Positions 1 through 8,514 of a stretch of 64,000 bases of DNA are shown in pieces. The stretch is from Flavobacteriaceae bacterium. GTDB taxonomy: Bacteria > Bacteroidota > Bacteroidia > Flavobacteriales > Flavobacteriaceae. Location: positions 124,001 to 188,000 of the forward strand of contig JABXHN010000010.1 of assembly GCA_013373635.1 (NCBI GenBank). Direction: 5' to 3'. The position numbers and the translations under genes were made by a program. Position 1 is the stretch's first letter. Each line of letters opens with the position of its first letter. Under the pieces are notes generated by a model. The model ran no database searches. It was given only the letters and a program-made list of their open reading frames with translations, and had not been told where the DNA came from.

Positions 1-1074
1 TTGGTTTTTAAATACAAAAATGATTCAATAGTTCGAGTTGATCGTTCTTTTACGCATCGAATGCAAATAGGCTCCAATGTATTTAGTCATAACAATACCA
101 TCTATCGATTTGGCGGTTATGGATTTTGGTCTTTTAGAAACTTTTTTACCTTTTTTTCTGAAGAATTTCACGAATGGGAGGCGTTGTCACCCGTTAATAC
201 AACGGTATCTCCTCCAGGTATAGCAAATGGATTGTTTGCACATTCAAATGATTCCTTTGTAACCTTCAATGGAAGAATAAGAAACCCCCACGATTTAACC
301 AATACTTCGGATTCAAGTAATGAAGTATGGAGTTATGATTTTAAGTTAAATCGATGGGAGAATCTTGGAAGATTAGAGTACGATCTTTCAAATATGAAAG
401 GCGTAGCACAATTGGAGGACGAGTTATTAGTAAGTTCTTCAGGAAGTTTTTTAACTAGAATAGAACCCTTTAAAAATCGTGTTCGAAATTACAAACTAAC
501 TTCCTTACAGTATAAATTGTTCAGTTCTAATGGTCTATTAGGCATTTATAAAAACAGAAATAAGTATTACTCATTTGTAAAGTTTGACAATGTCAATACG
601 GTTGAACTCATTGAACGAAATGACGATGAATTTTTTGGTGAACTCATAGAAGAAACAAAACTTTACCAGGATTTAAGTCCTTGGAGGTATATGCTTTTGA
701 TATTAGTCTTACCGATCCTCTATTATGTTCGCAAATTCTACCTTTTAAGCAAGGAACGCAATTCAAAAGTTATTATCAAAAGCGAAGGACTTATTTATCA
801 CAAGGTCTTTTTTGAATTTGAACCCAAGGAACTCGAGGTGATCAATTTACTTTTAGATTTTGACACGGTGCATTCATCTGATATACTGGTGTTGGTAGAA
901 AACCCCAATCACAATTATTCTCATAACATGAGAACGAAGAATCAATTAATCGACAAGATTAATTACAAGTTCAAAACAATGTTAAAGATTGATTACGATT
1001 TGATTACTTCCGAAAAATCAGCAGAAGACAAACGCATCATAGACTATAAAATTGACAAATCATTCTTTAATTAA
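1..1074 (+). CDS. Kelch-like propeller membrane protein, 5' truncated
   Basis: The reading frame is open from the first base of the window and begins with TTG, without a signal peptide, so the true start is probably outside. The visible 357 residues contain kelch-like stretches (about 33-62 and 82-123, with FGG and W-S-Y-D...W-E-N-L-G patterns), one hydrophobic segment at about 230-248, and a charged C-terminal region of about 105 residues. A beta-propeller followed by one membrane helix and a cytoplasmic tail recalls one-component sensors of Bacteroidota. The tail is not a recognisable kinase or AraC domain but could be a small winged-helix or helical output domain. The specific function is unknown. 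The stop codon is 5 bp before the YciI gene, so the two are probably cotranscribed. Confidence 0.7.
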   Translation: MVFKYKNDSIVRVDRSFTHRMQIGSNVFSHNNTIYRFGGYGFWSFRNFFTFFSEEFHEWEALSPVNTTVSPPGIANGLFAHSNDSFVTFNGRIRNPHDLTNTSDSSNEVWSYDFKLNRWENLGRLEYDLSNMKGVAQLEDELLVSSSGSFLTRIEPFKNRVRNYKLTSLQYKLFSSNGLLGIYKNRNKYYSFVKFDNVNTVELIERNDDEFFGELIEETKLYQDLSPWRYMLLILVLPILYYVRKFYLLSKERNSKVIIKSEGLIYHKVFFEFEPKELEVINLLLDFDTVHSSDILVLVENPNHNYSHNMRTKNQLIDKINYKFKTMLKIDYDLITSEKSAEDKRIIDYKIDKSFFN

Positions 1075-1079
1075 CTTTT

Positions 1080-1352
1080 ATGCATTACGTCTTGTTTTAC
1101 AAGTTTGTTGAGAACTATTTAGAAGCTCGAATTCCTTTCAGATCGGAACATCTAGAACTTGCATCCAAAGCAAAAGAGTCCGGTGAATTGATCCTAGCAG
1201 GCGCTTTAGAGGATCCCCAAGACGAAGGAATGCTTATTTTTAAAACAGATCTTCCTTCTAAAGTAAGTGACTTTGCTCATAGTGATCCTTATGTAAAAAA
1301 CGGTGTTGTAAAGCATTGGGTTATATCAAAATGGAATGTCGCAATTGACTAA
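1080..1352 (+). CDS. YciI family protein
   Basis: This 90-residue protein fits the YCII family (small ferredoxin-like alpha/beta fold). The N-terminal strand MHYVLFYKF, the H-L-E-L-A-x-x-A-K-E-x-G-E-L-I-L-A-G-A-L segment (about residues 24-42) and the D-P-Y-V-K-N-G-V-V motif near residues 69-77 are typical. The biochemical role of most YciI proteins is unknown; some relatives are dehalogenase-like or are attached to other enzymes. It follows the upstream propeller gene by 5 bp and is followed by a weak terminator-like hairpin. Confidence 0.85.
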   Translation: MHYVLFYKFVENYLEARIPFRSEHLELASKAKESGELILAGALEDPQDEGMLIFKTDLPSKVSDFAHSDPYVKNGVVKHWVISKWNVAID

Positions 1353-1366
1353 TGTCAATTTTTTTT
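1343..1366 (+). terminator. Weak intrinsic terminator after YciI gene
   Basis: A 7-bp stem (AATTGAC at 1343-1349, GTCAATT at 1354-1360) with loop TAAT is followed by a run of eight T. The stop codon of the YciI gene lies in the loop. The stem is AT-rich, so efficiency may be low. Confidence 0.5.
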
Positions 1367-1403
1367 CATATCTTAATATTGTTAAACCAATAAATATTTA
1401 GGT

Positions 1404-2000
1404 ATGAGAACAATAAAAAGATTAAGCTTGCTATTTTTTGTACTAATTAGTTTTGCTGCTTTTGCTCAAAAAACTGCTTCAGTAGGAATTAAAGCAGGGT
1501 TCCCAAATGTTGCAGGAGCCAATGCTGAATTAATTCTTCCATTACTCGACAACCGACTTTCTGTCTATGTAGATTACAGCAAGTTTGAAATTGAACCAGA
1601 AGATGATGCTTCAGTAGATTTTAAATACAAAGAGTATGGAGCTAACTTCTACATTGGACCAAGAGCTGGCAGAGGTTTGTATCTCAGTGCTGGTAGAGGA
1701 GATTTTGATTCTAAAATATTATTGACAAATATTGAGCTCGATGGAGGAAGAACCGGAGAGGGGGATACTCGACTTCGATTTGAATCTACCAATTTTAAAA
1801 TTGGTCTTAGAACAGGAGGAATGGTTTACTTTAGAATCGAAGCCGGATATGGCTTTGGAGAGATCCCTGAAGAAATTGTTTTTGAAGCGCGATCTAGCGA
1901 CGGTTATAAGGAAACAGTAACAGAACCAATACCTGACATACCAGGAATAAGCGGCTCAGGCGTTGCAATCCTAAATATTGGTTTTGGAATAGCATTCTAG
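1404..2000 (+). CDS. Predicted outer-membrane beta-barrel protein
   Basis: This 198-residue protein starts with a clear signal peptide (R-T-I-K-R, hydrophobic core, cleavage near A-F-A-Q at 19-22). The mature part alternates hydrophobic and polar residues, is rich in Gly and aromatic residues (YIGPRAGRGLYLSAGRGDF), and ends with N-I-G-F-G-I-A-F. A terminal aromatic residue is typical of barrels inserted by BamA. The size would suit a barrel of roughly eight strands. I recognise no specific family. It is followed after 48 bp by a lipoprotein gene and may form an envelope pair with it. Confidence 0.75.
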   Translation: MRTIKRLSLLFFVLISFAAFAQKTASVGIKAGFPNVAGANAELILPLLDNRLSVYVDYSKFEIEPEDDASVDFKYKEYGANFYIGPRAGRGLYLSAGRGDFDSKILLTNIELDGGRTGEGDTRLRFESTNFKIGLRTGGMVYFRIEAGYGFGEIPEEIVFEARSSDGYKETVTEPIPDIPGISGSGVAILNIGFGIAF

Positions 2001-2048
2001 TGTAACAAAATCGGTTTTTAATCGTCTTTAAGATAAAAACCATACGCC

Positions 2049-2360
2049 ATGTTAAAAAAAGTCTTTTTAATTGCAGCTGTTTTAGGCTTGACCAGCAGTT
2101 GTGTATCAGTTCGTTTTCCGAATGAACTCAATATTCGAATGACATTTCCTGAGCCAATTTCAAATGTTGAATGGGATCATTTTATGGATCGTATCCCTTC
2201 AAGGATTGAACATCCAAAAGGTTCGATGAAGATCCATGTTTTTAAAGACAAAGATTCTATTAAATTCGGAGCTAAAGAGTTTTTGTTCATCTCTGATGAT
2301 GGAAAAGTGATCAAAAAAAATGACAGCACCAAAGTTGTTGTGATTAAAGAAAATAATTAA
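2049..2360 (+). CDS. Small hypothetical lipoprotein
   Basis: This 103-residue protein has a lipoprotein signal (MLKKVFLIAAVLGLTSSC) with a lipobox ending at Cys18. The mature domain of about 85 residues is charged and has no motif I recognise. Its location is presumably the periplasmic face of a membrane or the outer membrane. It is the last gene of a plus-strand group and is followed by a good intrinsic terminator. Confidence 0.7.
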   Translation: MLKKVFLIAAVLGLTSSCVSVRFPNELNIRMTFPEPISNVEWDHFMDRIPSRIEHPKGSMKIHVFKDKDSIKFGAKEFLFISDDGKVIKKNDSTKVVVIKENN

Positions 2361-2382
2361 GCAGATCGCTATTAAAACAAAA

Positions 2383-2406
2383 ACAGCCCAAAAGGGCTGT
2401 TTTTTT
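2383..2406 (+). terminator. Intrinsic terminator
   Basis: A perfect 7-bp stem, ACAGCCC (2383-2389) with GGGCTGT (2394-2400), AAAA loop, followed by TTTTTTA. An A-rich stretch on the other side could let it act in both directions and also terminate the minus-strand oxidoreductase gene that ends at 2439. Confidence 0.85.
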
Positions 2407-2438
2407 ATTGTATTAATTCAAATTGTATTCGATCGCTA

Positions 2439-3866
2439 CTAAAGATTAGCAAGTTGCCATCCATCTCTATAGGGTTTCGTCACAAATTGATTGGCTTCTT
2501 TTAAGTTGGTGATTTCCATATTTTCACCATCCCAAGTAAGCTTCTTTCTTCCGTAATAATCGAAACCTCTTCCTTGTTTCTTTCTCAATTGATGAGCTCG
2601 TATTGCGAGGTTACCCATGAGTACTGTTTCAGTGAATGGTCCAGCATAATCAAACGAAGAAGTCAACGCTTTGTGCTCCGCAGAGTTAAATCCAGCCTTC
2701 ACCGCTTCGGTCCACGCTGAATTGTGGATAAGATCTAAGTTTCCTTGTTTGCTGGTGTCAAACGCTACTGGATCTTCACCGTTTACAAATAGCTTAGGAT
2801 TGGCTCCGTAAACATCACAGGTGATGTATCCTTTACTTCCTCTCATGATGATTCCATTTGCAGGAGGATTGTATTTTCCTAAAAGTTCTGGTGGAGTTGC
2901 GGGGCGTATACCTCCATCGGTCCACTCAAAAACAACTCCTTTTGGATTGTTTGCATCTGCAGGGAAATCAATAGTCACTCTTGAAGACAAAGGACATGCT
3001 TCAGGAGTGTATTCTGGAGTCCACATTTGTTTGAACACATCAGCAACTGATGCTTCTACAGCTGAAGGATAGCCAAGCTTTAATGCTTTATAAGGGGCGT
3101 CAAAGATGTGACAACCCATATCTCCTAATGCTCCAGTACCGTATTCCCAGAATCCTCTCCAGTTAAACGGATGTAGATTCGGTGTAAACGGTCTATTGCT
3201 AGCAGTTCCAATCCAGTTATCCCAGTCGAGGTCTGCTGGTTTTTGAGCAGCATCAGCCTCTGGCATCCCAACTCCTTGAGGCCAGACAGGTCTATTGGTC
3301 CATACATTTACAAAGTCAATGGTTCCGATCTTGCCAGCCGCAACCCACTCTTCTACTTTTATAACGCCAATATTGGAACCACCTTGATTCCCCATTTGTG
3401 TAACAACGCGATTTTCTCTAGCTGTAATCGTGAGCAAACGAGCTTCTGCAATAGTATGAGTAAGTGGTTTTTGAACGTAAACACCTTTGCCTCTTTGCAT
3501 CGCATCATAAGCGATAATTGCGTGGTTGTGATCCGGAGTTGAAATCGTTGCTGCGTCGAACTTAAGTTCGTCGAACATCTTTCTAAAATCTGAATAAACC
3601 TTGGCTTTAGGGTGATTTTTAATGGCTTCACCAGCTCTTTCAAAGTCAATATCACAAATTCCTACAATACGGTTTTTTCCACCGTTATAGGCATTGTTTA
3701 AGTCGCTCCCACCTTTTCCACCTGATCCAACAGACACGATGGCTAATTGGTCAGATGGAGCAATAAATCCAGTTCCTCCTAAAACATTTCTAGGAACAAT
3801 ATAGAATCCCGCTCCAGCGACAGCCGTTTTTTTGATAAAATCTCTTCTTGAGTTCTTCTTTTTCAT
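2439..3866 (-). CDS. Gfo/Idh/MocA family oxidoreductase, Tat-exported
   Basis: This 475-residue protein begins with a Tat-type signal (S-R-R-D-F-I-K-K at about 6-13, then a hydrophobic stretch), which predicts export in folded form. The Rossmann nucleotide-binding strand is AIVSVGSGGKGG (about 42-53), and the family Lys lies in V-Q-K-P-L-T-H (about 131-137), where the usual EKP is QKP. The conserved C-terminal alpha/beta domain follows, with G-D-M-G-C-H in it. Such proteins oxidise or epimerise sugars or cyclitols with bound NAD(P). The two genes transcribed before it on the same strand (PqqB-like hydrolase, TIM-barrel isomerase) suggest a sugar-degradation function; the substrate cannot be told. 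Confidence 0.92.
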   Translation of the reverse strand: MKKKNSRRDFIKKTAVAGAGFYIVPRNVLGGTGFIAPSDQLAIVSVGSGGKGGSDLNNAYNGGKNRIVGICDIDFERAGEAIKNHPKAKVYSDFRKMFDELKFDAATISTPDHNHAIIAYDAMQRGKGVYVQKPLTHTIAEARLLTITARENRVVTQMGNQGGSNIGVIKVEEWVAAGKIGTIDFVNVWTNRPVWPQGVGMPEADAAQKPADLDWDNWIGTASNRPFTPNLHPFNWRGFWEYGTGALGDMGCHIFDAPYKALKLGYPSAVEASVADVFKQMWTPEYTPEACPLSSRVTIDFPADANNPKGVVFEWTDGGIRPATPPELLGKYNPPANGIIMRGSKGYITCDVYGANPKLFVNGEDPVAFDTSKQGNLDLIHNSAWTEAVKAGFNSAEHKALTSSFDYAGPFTETVLMGNLAIRAHQLRKKQGRGFDYYGRKKLTWDGENMEITNLKEANQFVTKPYRDGWQLANL

Positions 3867-3954
3867 AGTTAAGGGATAGTTTGAGTATTAGTTTGTCTAA
3901 GCTTCTAATTTAAGAAAAAGAGCTTTATCTTCTTGATAAATGTCATAAAAAATT

Positions 3955-4878
3955 CTAAAGCTCCAACTGCATTCCCACTCTTGCAATCTGAAAACCAGCT
4001 GATTTTACTTTTTTTGAAGGGAGGGATTGCAAGTCAACAAGAGGATTGGTGTGATTAAAGTGAATAAAGTAGATTTTTTCTTTATCTGATTTAGATAAGT
4101 TGTTTAATAAGTCCATACTTTCAATGACAAAAGGATGAGGAATTTGCGAGAGATCTCGATAACCGACTTCTGAATTATCGAAAAAGGTAGCGTCGATAAA
4201 AGCGTAATCGACCGCTTTAATTTGCGTTAGAATATCCTTATCCCACAGCGACCATTTATTGATATCTGGAATAAACAGGACTGTTTTATTTGGGCCTACA
4301 ATTTTATAACCCACCGTCTCAGAAAGTTCATCTCTATGAGGGACGAGAACTGGAATGACATTTATGTTAGGAGTAAGCTGTTTAGGAGTTTCGTTTTCAA
4401 GAGATTCGACTTGGATGTTTTTTTGGTCGATCAACATGCTCCAAGGCTGATTACTTTCGAGAAAGCTTTTCATTTTTGGCATCGCAAAAACTGTTTCACT
4501 TTTGGCATCTAAAGCCTCTTTACCAAGTTGAAGCAAGCCCGTATAATGACCCATATGCGCATGAGTTAAAAAAATACCATTTGGTATTTTGTCTTTTTGA
4601 AAAGGAGAATACTCTTTTAACAAACTCAGCTGTGAACTGATGTCTGGAGTCGCTTCAAAGAGGTAGTTTTTTTGATAATCGTGATCGATAAGCCCTAAAG
4701 ACACCACCTTCTTTGCAGGGTCTGGATGCTGAATCAATTCTCGACATACTTTTTGCTCACATCCAATATGAGGCATTCCTCCATCTTGAAGTGTTCCAAG
4801 AACAATGAGCTCAACTTTTTGAGCTGATACTGATTGAACCAGGAACATCATCAGAGCAAAAACTAAATGGTTTTTCAT
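3955..4878 (-). CDS. PqqB-like MBL-fold metallo-hydrolase, secreted
   Basis: A 307-residue protein with a signal peptide (cleavage near S-V-S-A-Q, residue 20). Features of the PqqB-like branch of the metallo-beta-lactamase fold are V-L-G-T-L-Q-D-G-G-M-P-H-I-G-C (about 26-40) and the metal motif T-H-A-H-M-G-H-Y-T-G (105-114). The motif reads HxHxGH instead of HxHxDH, so the Asp ligand of the second metal site is missing. No pqqA, pqqC, pqqD or pqqE gene is nearby, so a role in PQQ synthesis is unlikely. It lies 10 bp downstream of the isomerase gene in the same operon. It is probably a periplasmic hydrolase of unknown substrate. Confidence 0.85.
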   Translation of the reverse strand: MKNHLVFALMMFLVQSVSAQKVELIVLGTLQDGGMPHIGCEQKVCRELIQHPDPAKKVVSLGLIDHDYQKNYLFEATPDISSQLSLLKEYSPFQKDKIPNGIFLTHAHMGHYTGLLQLGKEALDAKSETVFAMPKMKSFLESNQPWSMLIDQKNIQVESLENETPKQLTPNINVIPVLVPHRDELSETVGYKIVGPNKTVLFIPDINKWSLWDKDILTQIKAVDYAFIDATFFDNSEVGYRDLSQIPHPFVIESMDLLNNLSKSDKEKIYFIHFNHTNPLVDLQSLPSKKVKSAGFQIARVGMQLEL

Positions 4879-4888
4879 GAGGGGTTTA

Positions 4889-5857
4889 TTAAAATCTTAA
4901 ACCACTTAGAAAATCGTAAGCCGATCCAATATTTTCGAAAGGATTGGCTGCTAAATCGTGTTCTATAAAATAGTGTTCAACTCCAGAGTGGTACGCGACC
5001 TTGAGGATTTCATCTATGGGAATTTCACCAGAACCAGCCGGAACGAGTAAGGGAAATAATTCCATCCACTCATCAGCGGTTGATCCTTTCCCTTCGAAAT
5101 AAGTAATGGTTTTCATGTCTTTGAGGTGTAACATCGTATAGCGGCCTTGGTGTTTTTTTAGAAGCTCTATTGGATCAGATTTTCCCGCTACAGTCCAGAA
5201 TAAATCCATTTCAAAAAAGACTTTATCAGGATCCGTTTCATTGAGGATCATATCAAGAGGAATCACCCCGTTGTCTTCTGGAATGAGTCCGTAACCGTGA
5301 TTGTGGTATGCGAACTTTATTCCCTCTTCTCTGGCTTGTCTTCCTATTTCATTAAAGCGTTCAGCCATTCTTTTATAAGCGTCTAGATCTGGTCGTTCTT
5401 CTTCTGGAATGGAAGGCAATACAACATAGGAGGCTCCCATAGTGTTCGCCGCTTTTCCAAGAGCTGCTATATTGGACTCTAAGGTGTAAAGATCGGTATG
5501 CATAGAGGGGACACTGATGTCGTAATGACTGAGAACTGATTTAAATTTCTCAGGAGTATGTCCATAAAAGCCACTAGCACTAAATCCTAAATCTTTACTA
5601 ACAGCTGCCCAAAAGGCTTTGTTTCGATCATCACTAAAGGTATAGGGGCCATAGGTTTCAAACTCTCGAATCCCAATTTCAGCCATTTTTTTGACAGTTC
5701 CTTCCAAATCATTTTCTAGAATCTTTGGTATAGAAAATAGTCCGAGTCCAATTTTGTTTAATTTGTTCTCAGAAATTGATTTACAAGCTGTATTTGGTAG
5801 TAATCCAATAGCAGAGGTCAATAAAGCTGAAGTTTTAATAAAGTCTGATCGTTTCAT
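4889..5857 (-). CDS. Sugar phosphate isomerase/epimerase family protein (xylose isomerase-like TIM barrel)
   Basis: This 322-residue protein has an N-terminal export signal (M-K-R-S-D-F-I-K-T-S-A-L-L-T-S-A-I-G-L-L-style) ending near Cys25, which may make it a lipoprotein, although the lipobox is imperfect. The rest follows the AP_endonuc_2/xylose isomerase-like TIM barrel, with Y-H-N-H-G-Y (about 186-191), E-M-D-L-F-W (about 215-220) and L-H-L-K-D-M (about 242-247) supplying the usual metal ligands. Exported members often act with Gfo/Idh/MocA oxidoreductases on sugars. It is the first gene of the three-gene minus-strand group. Confidence 0.9.
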   Translation of the reverse strand: MKRSDFIKTSALLTSAIGLLPNTACKSISENKLNKIGLGLFSIPKILENDLEGTVKKMAEIGIREFETYGPYTFSDDRNKAFWAAVSKDLGFSASGFYGHTPEKFKSVLSHYDISVPSMHTDLYTLESNIAALGKAANTMGASYVVLPSIPEEERPDLDAYKRMAERFNEIGRQAREEGIKFAYHNHGYGLIPEDNGVIPLDMILNETDPDKVFFEMDLFWTVAGKSDPIELLKKHQGRYTMLHLKDMKTITYFEGKGSTADEWMELFPLLVPAGSGEIPIDEILKVAYHSGVEHYFIEHDLAANPFENIGSAYDFLSGLRF

Positions 5858-5974
5858 TTGGTATACATTTTGATATCACTAAATATAACGAAACTCTTTG
5901 AAATTAAAAGTTACAGTTTATCGAAAACCTTTTTTTTAGTAAGGAGTTGTCTTAATTTTACAAAAAACAGAATC

Positions 5975-6523
5975 ATGAAAAAGCTAATTTTCTTAGCCGT
6001 AGTTTTGCTATCGCTATTAAGTTGTGAGTCAGAAGAAATTAATTTGTCGGAATTAGAAGGACAGTGGATTTTAAAAGACGTGAGTTGTTTTTGCTTTTTT
6101 GGAGACACTCCAAATTTTGAAGGACACTATATCTGGTTTTTCCCCAAGGAAGGATTAATGGTTGCTAATGGAACTAAATCTGTTGTTAGCTTCAAGGAGC
6201 CTGGAAAAGTATATCGATTCAATCTAAAAAATAACACCTTAGGATTCTCAGATAGCGATCGAAGGTATACCTATGAGCTTTCTGAAAACACCTTGATTTT
6301 GAACTATGTTGACAACCCTCAAATAGCTGATGATGAAATCTCGTATACTTTTACAAAAGGAGCTGCCGACAATTCTTGCTTGGATGCTGCTATGGTAGAA
6401 ATGGGTCCTTGTACCAAAGAATACATGCCTGTTTGTGGTTGCGATGGTCTTAGCTATGGCAATGCATGTGAGGCTACCAATGCAGGGATACAATCCTATG
6501 TAGAGGGCATTTGTGACAAATAA
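5975..6523 (+). CDS. Lipoprotein with C-terminal Kazal-type domain
   Basis: I take the ATG at 5975, because the protein then starts with a lipoprotein signal (MKKLIFLAVVLLSLLSC, lipobox Cys17); the frame is open further upstream but without a signal. The 182-residue product has a lipocalin-like beta-rich middle part (E-G-Q-W-I-L-K-D and later strands). The C-terminal segment of about 45 residues has the Kazal pattern C-x7-P-V-C-G-C-D-G-x-S-Y-G-N-A-C-x-A-x-x-A-G. Kazal domains inhibit serine proteases. A surface-anchored inhibitor could protect against secreted proteases of the cell itself, of competitors or of hosts. It ends 1 bp before the convergent TonB receptor gene. Confidence 0.85.
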   Translation: MKKLIFLAVVLLSLLSCESEEINLSELEGQWILKDVSCFCFFGDTPNFEGHYIWFFPKEGLMVANGTKSVVSFKEPGKVYRFNLKNNTLGFSDSDRRYTYELSENTLILNYVDNPQIADDEISYTFTKGAADNSCLDAAMVEMGPCTKEYMPVCGCDGLSYGNACEATNAGIQSYVEGICDK

Positions 6524-6524
6524 T

Positions 6525-8498
6525 TTAATAGAGTTTCCAGCTGAATCCTAGATACAAATTTCTTTTTGGAGCTGGCTCATAATAGCGTCCTCCAAAAGCA
6601 TTAACTCTAATATTATCGTAATAGTCGTTGTTCAGCACATTGTTGACACCCATCTTTATGTCAATTCGATCAAAACTTTTACTCATGCTCAGATGTGAGT
6701 AAAATTGGCTTTTAATTTCTACAGAGTTAGAGCTATTGGCAAAAAGAGTTCCCCAATAAACGGAACTCAAAGCTAGTTGAATTCCATTTGAAAAATCTTG
6801 AGTGATGCGATTGTAAAAATTGTGTCTTGGAATTCCAGGAAGGTATTGATGATTGTCAGTAGTGTCAAATCTAAAATCACTGTAGGAATAACTCTGTTGA
6901 AGCCTAAAGTTTTTCCAGCTTTTTAAATAACTGAATTCTATTCCTGTTCTTTTGGTGTTTCCCGCATTGTTATAAAAGGTTCTTCCTGGATAATTTTCGA
7001 TACTATAAGCCACAAGATCACCTTTTGACCGAATCGAAAAGAGAGCAATTTCAAATTGACTGTTTTGACTTTTGTGCTTGAATCCAAGCTCTATATTTTT
7101 CGCCTTTGTGGGTTCTAATTCGGTATTGAATCCAAGTGATCCATTGGGATCGTTGGAGAGCTCACTCAATGTTGGAGTTTGAAAGCTCTCACTGTAACGC
7201 GTATAAAGTCCTGATTCAGAATCCAGTTTAAAATGTAAGCCAAGACTTGGGCTTAGGGCACTATAAGATTGTTTCTCCTTTTTTGTGAATGAGAGGGCTA
7301 TATGATCAGCTCGAATTCCTGATTGAATCGACCAATTCCCTCTATTGGTTTGGGAACTCATATAAAGAGCCGTATTGGAATAATGCTCGTCCTGCTGTTC
7401 TTGTAAGTCCCCCTTCGAACCGTTTAGATTATCATAGCGTTTGCGGTGATCCACTTGCCTATCATGACTCCATCCCATTTGATACGCTCCTTTTTTTTTA
7501 GACCTATTGATCGAAGATCCTAACCCCCAATAGAATCTCTTGAACGCGGAAACGCCTCCTGATTTAAAAGGCAAATAACCGATAAAATTTCTATGGGCAG
7601 CATAGAAGTGATTGGACATAATTGCACTTTTGAGCTTTGAGCTTAGCTGTAGCCCAGTCTTGATATGATCGATGGCTTCTCTAGAGTCATAGTTTATATT
7701 AGCCTCTCTTGCAGCCATTGGGTTTTCGATAACTTGGTCTGGGGTTAACCCGCCTGAATCATCGGCATTAGGGCTGTGGGTATAGTTGATTTGCCAAAGT
7801 AGTTTGTGACTGTCACTGATGGTTTTAATGCTTTTGTAATTGGTTTGAAACTGATTAAAACTCGAATGAACCCTATAACCATTAGATTGACTGTGATTGA
7901 TGGCCAGTAGGGATTTGCTGTTGTTTTTTGACAAATTGACAAGCGCTTGCGACAGCGTTAATCCATAGCTGCCTGAGGTAAAATTAATTCGAACTTTTTC
8001 CGCGATCTCATCCAAAGTATTGATGTGAATAACTCCACCAGAAGCATTTCCATAAAGCGATGCCGAAGGACCTCTTAAAACTTCAATTCGATCGATGAGG
8101 CCGACCAGTATGTTGTCAATTTGTCCTTGTCCATCTGGGGTGGTTTCTGGGATTCCATCTACAATGAGTTTGACGCCTCGAATTCCAAAGGCAGATCTCG
8201 CTCCAAAGCCTCTGATCGAAACTCTTAAATCTTGATTGTAATTAAAGGCATTTTGAGCAAAAAGTCCCGGAACACTGATCAGCGATTCATTGATGGATAG
8301 CTGAGGTTCTAAAAGAGCATTTTTTGAGCTCAAGACCAAACTAGCCGCTAGAGGAGCTCTGAGGTTTTTGGTCGGTATTTTAGTCACCTTTAAAACAACT
8401 TCATCGAGTTGTTGTAAGGGAACAATACTGTCTTGTTTTTGCTGAGCAAAAAGACAAAGGTTAAAAAAAAGAGGGAGTATTTTTAAAAAATGATGCAT
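6525..8498 (-). CDS. TonB-dependent receptor
   Basis: The product is an outer-membrane TonB-dependent receptor of about 657 residues, counted from the ATG at 8498, which gives a signal peptide (M-H-H-F-L-K-I-L-P-L-F-F, cleavage after L-F-A). A frame extension to 8543 would overlap the upstream permease gene and lacks a signal. It has a plug domain (L-D-E-V-V-L-K-V-T-K-I, then R-G-F-G-A-R-S-A-F-G-I-R-G and L-Y-G-N-A-S-G-G-V-I-H-I) and a beta-barrel ending in L-Y-L-G-F-S-W-K-L-Y. It lacks a carboxypeptidase-like N-terminal extension. The class suggests siderophore, vitamin or metal uptake. The neighbouring TauE/SafE gene is transcribed before it on the same strand, so a shared substrate is possible but unproven. 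Confidence 0.93.
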   Translation of the reverse strand: MHHFLKILPLFFNLCLFAQQKQDSIVPLQQLDEVVLKVTKIPTKNLRAPLAASLVLSSKNALLEPQLSINESLISVPGLFAQNAFNYNQDLRVSIRGFGARSAFGIRGVKLIVDGIPETTPDGQGQIDNILVGLIDRIEVLRGPSASLYGNASGGVIHINTLDEIAEKVRINFTSGSYGLTLSQALVNLSKNNSKSLLAINHSQSNGYRVHSSFNQFQTNYKSIKTISDSHKLLWQINYTHSPNADDSGGLTPDQVIENPMAAREANINYDSREAIDHIKTGLQLSSKLKSAIMSNHFYAAHRNFIGYLPFKSGGVSAFKRFYWGLGSSINRSKKKGAYQMGWSHDRQVDHRKRYDNLNGSKGDLQEQQDEHYSNTALYMSSQTNRGNWSIQSGIRADHIALSFTKKEKQSYSALSPSLGLHFKLDSESGLYTRYSESFQTPTLSELSNDPNGSLGFNTELEPTKAKNIELGFKHKSQNSQFEIALFSIRSKGDLVAYSIENYPGRTFYNNAGNTKRTGIEFSYLKSWKNFRLQQSYSYSDFRFDTTDNHQYLPGIPRHNFYNRITQDFSNGIQLALSSVYWGTLFANSSNSVEIKSQFYSHLSMSKSFDRIDIKMGVNNVLNNDYYDNIRVNAFGGRYYEPAPKRNLYLGFSWKLY

Positions 8499-8514
8499 AG
8501 AGGGATATGGAGAT

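Noticed and set aside
3955-4878. Naming this gene pqqB.
   Set aside because: No PQQ pathway gene is present nearby, a signal peptide exists, and the metal motif is altered.
5858-5974. 39-residue N-terminal extension of the Kazal lipoprotein.
   Set aside because: It would bury the lipoprotein signal inside the protein; the ATG at 5975 gives a proper signal and lipobox.
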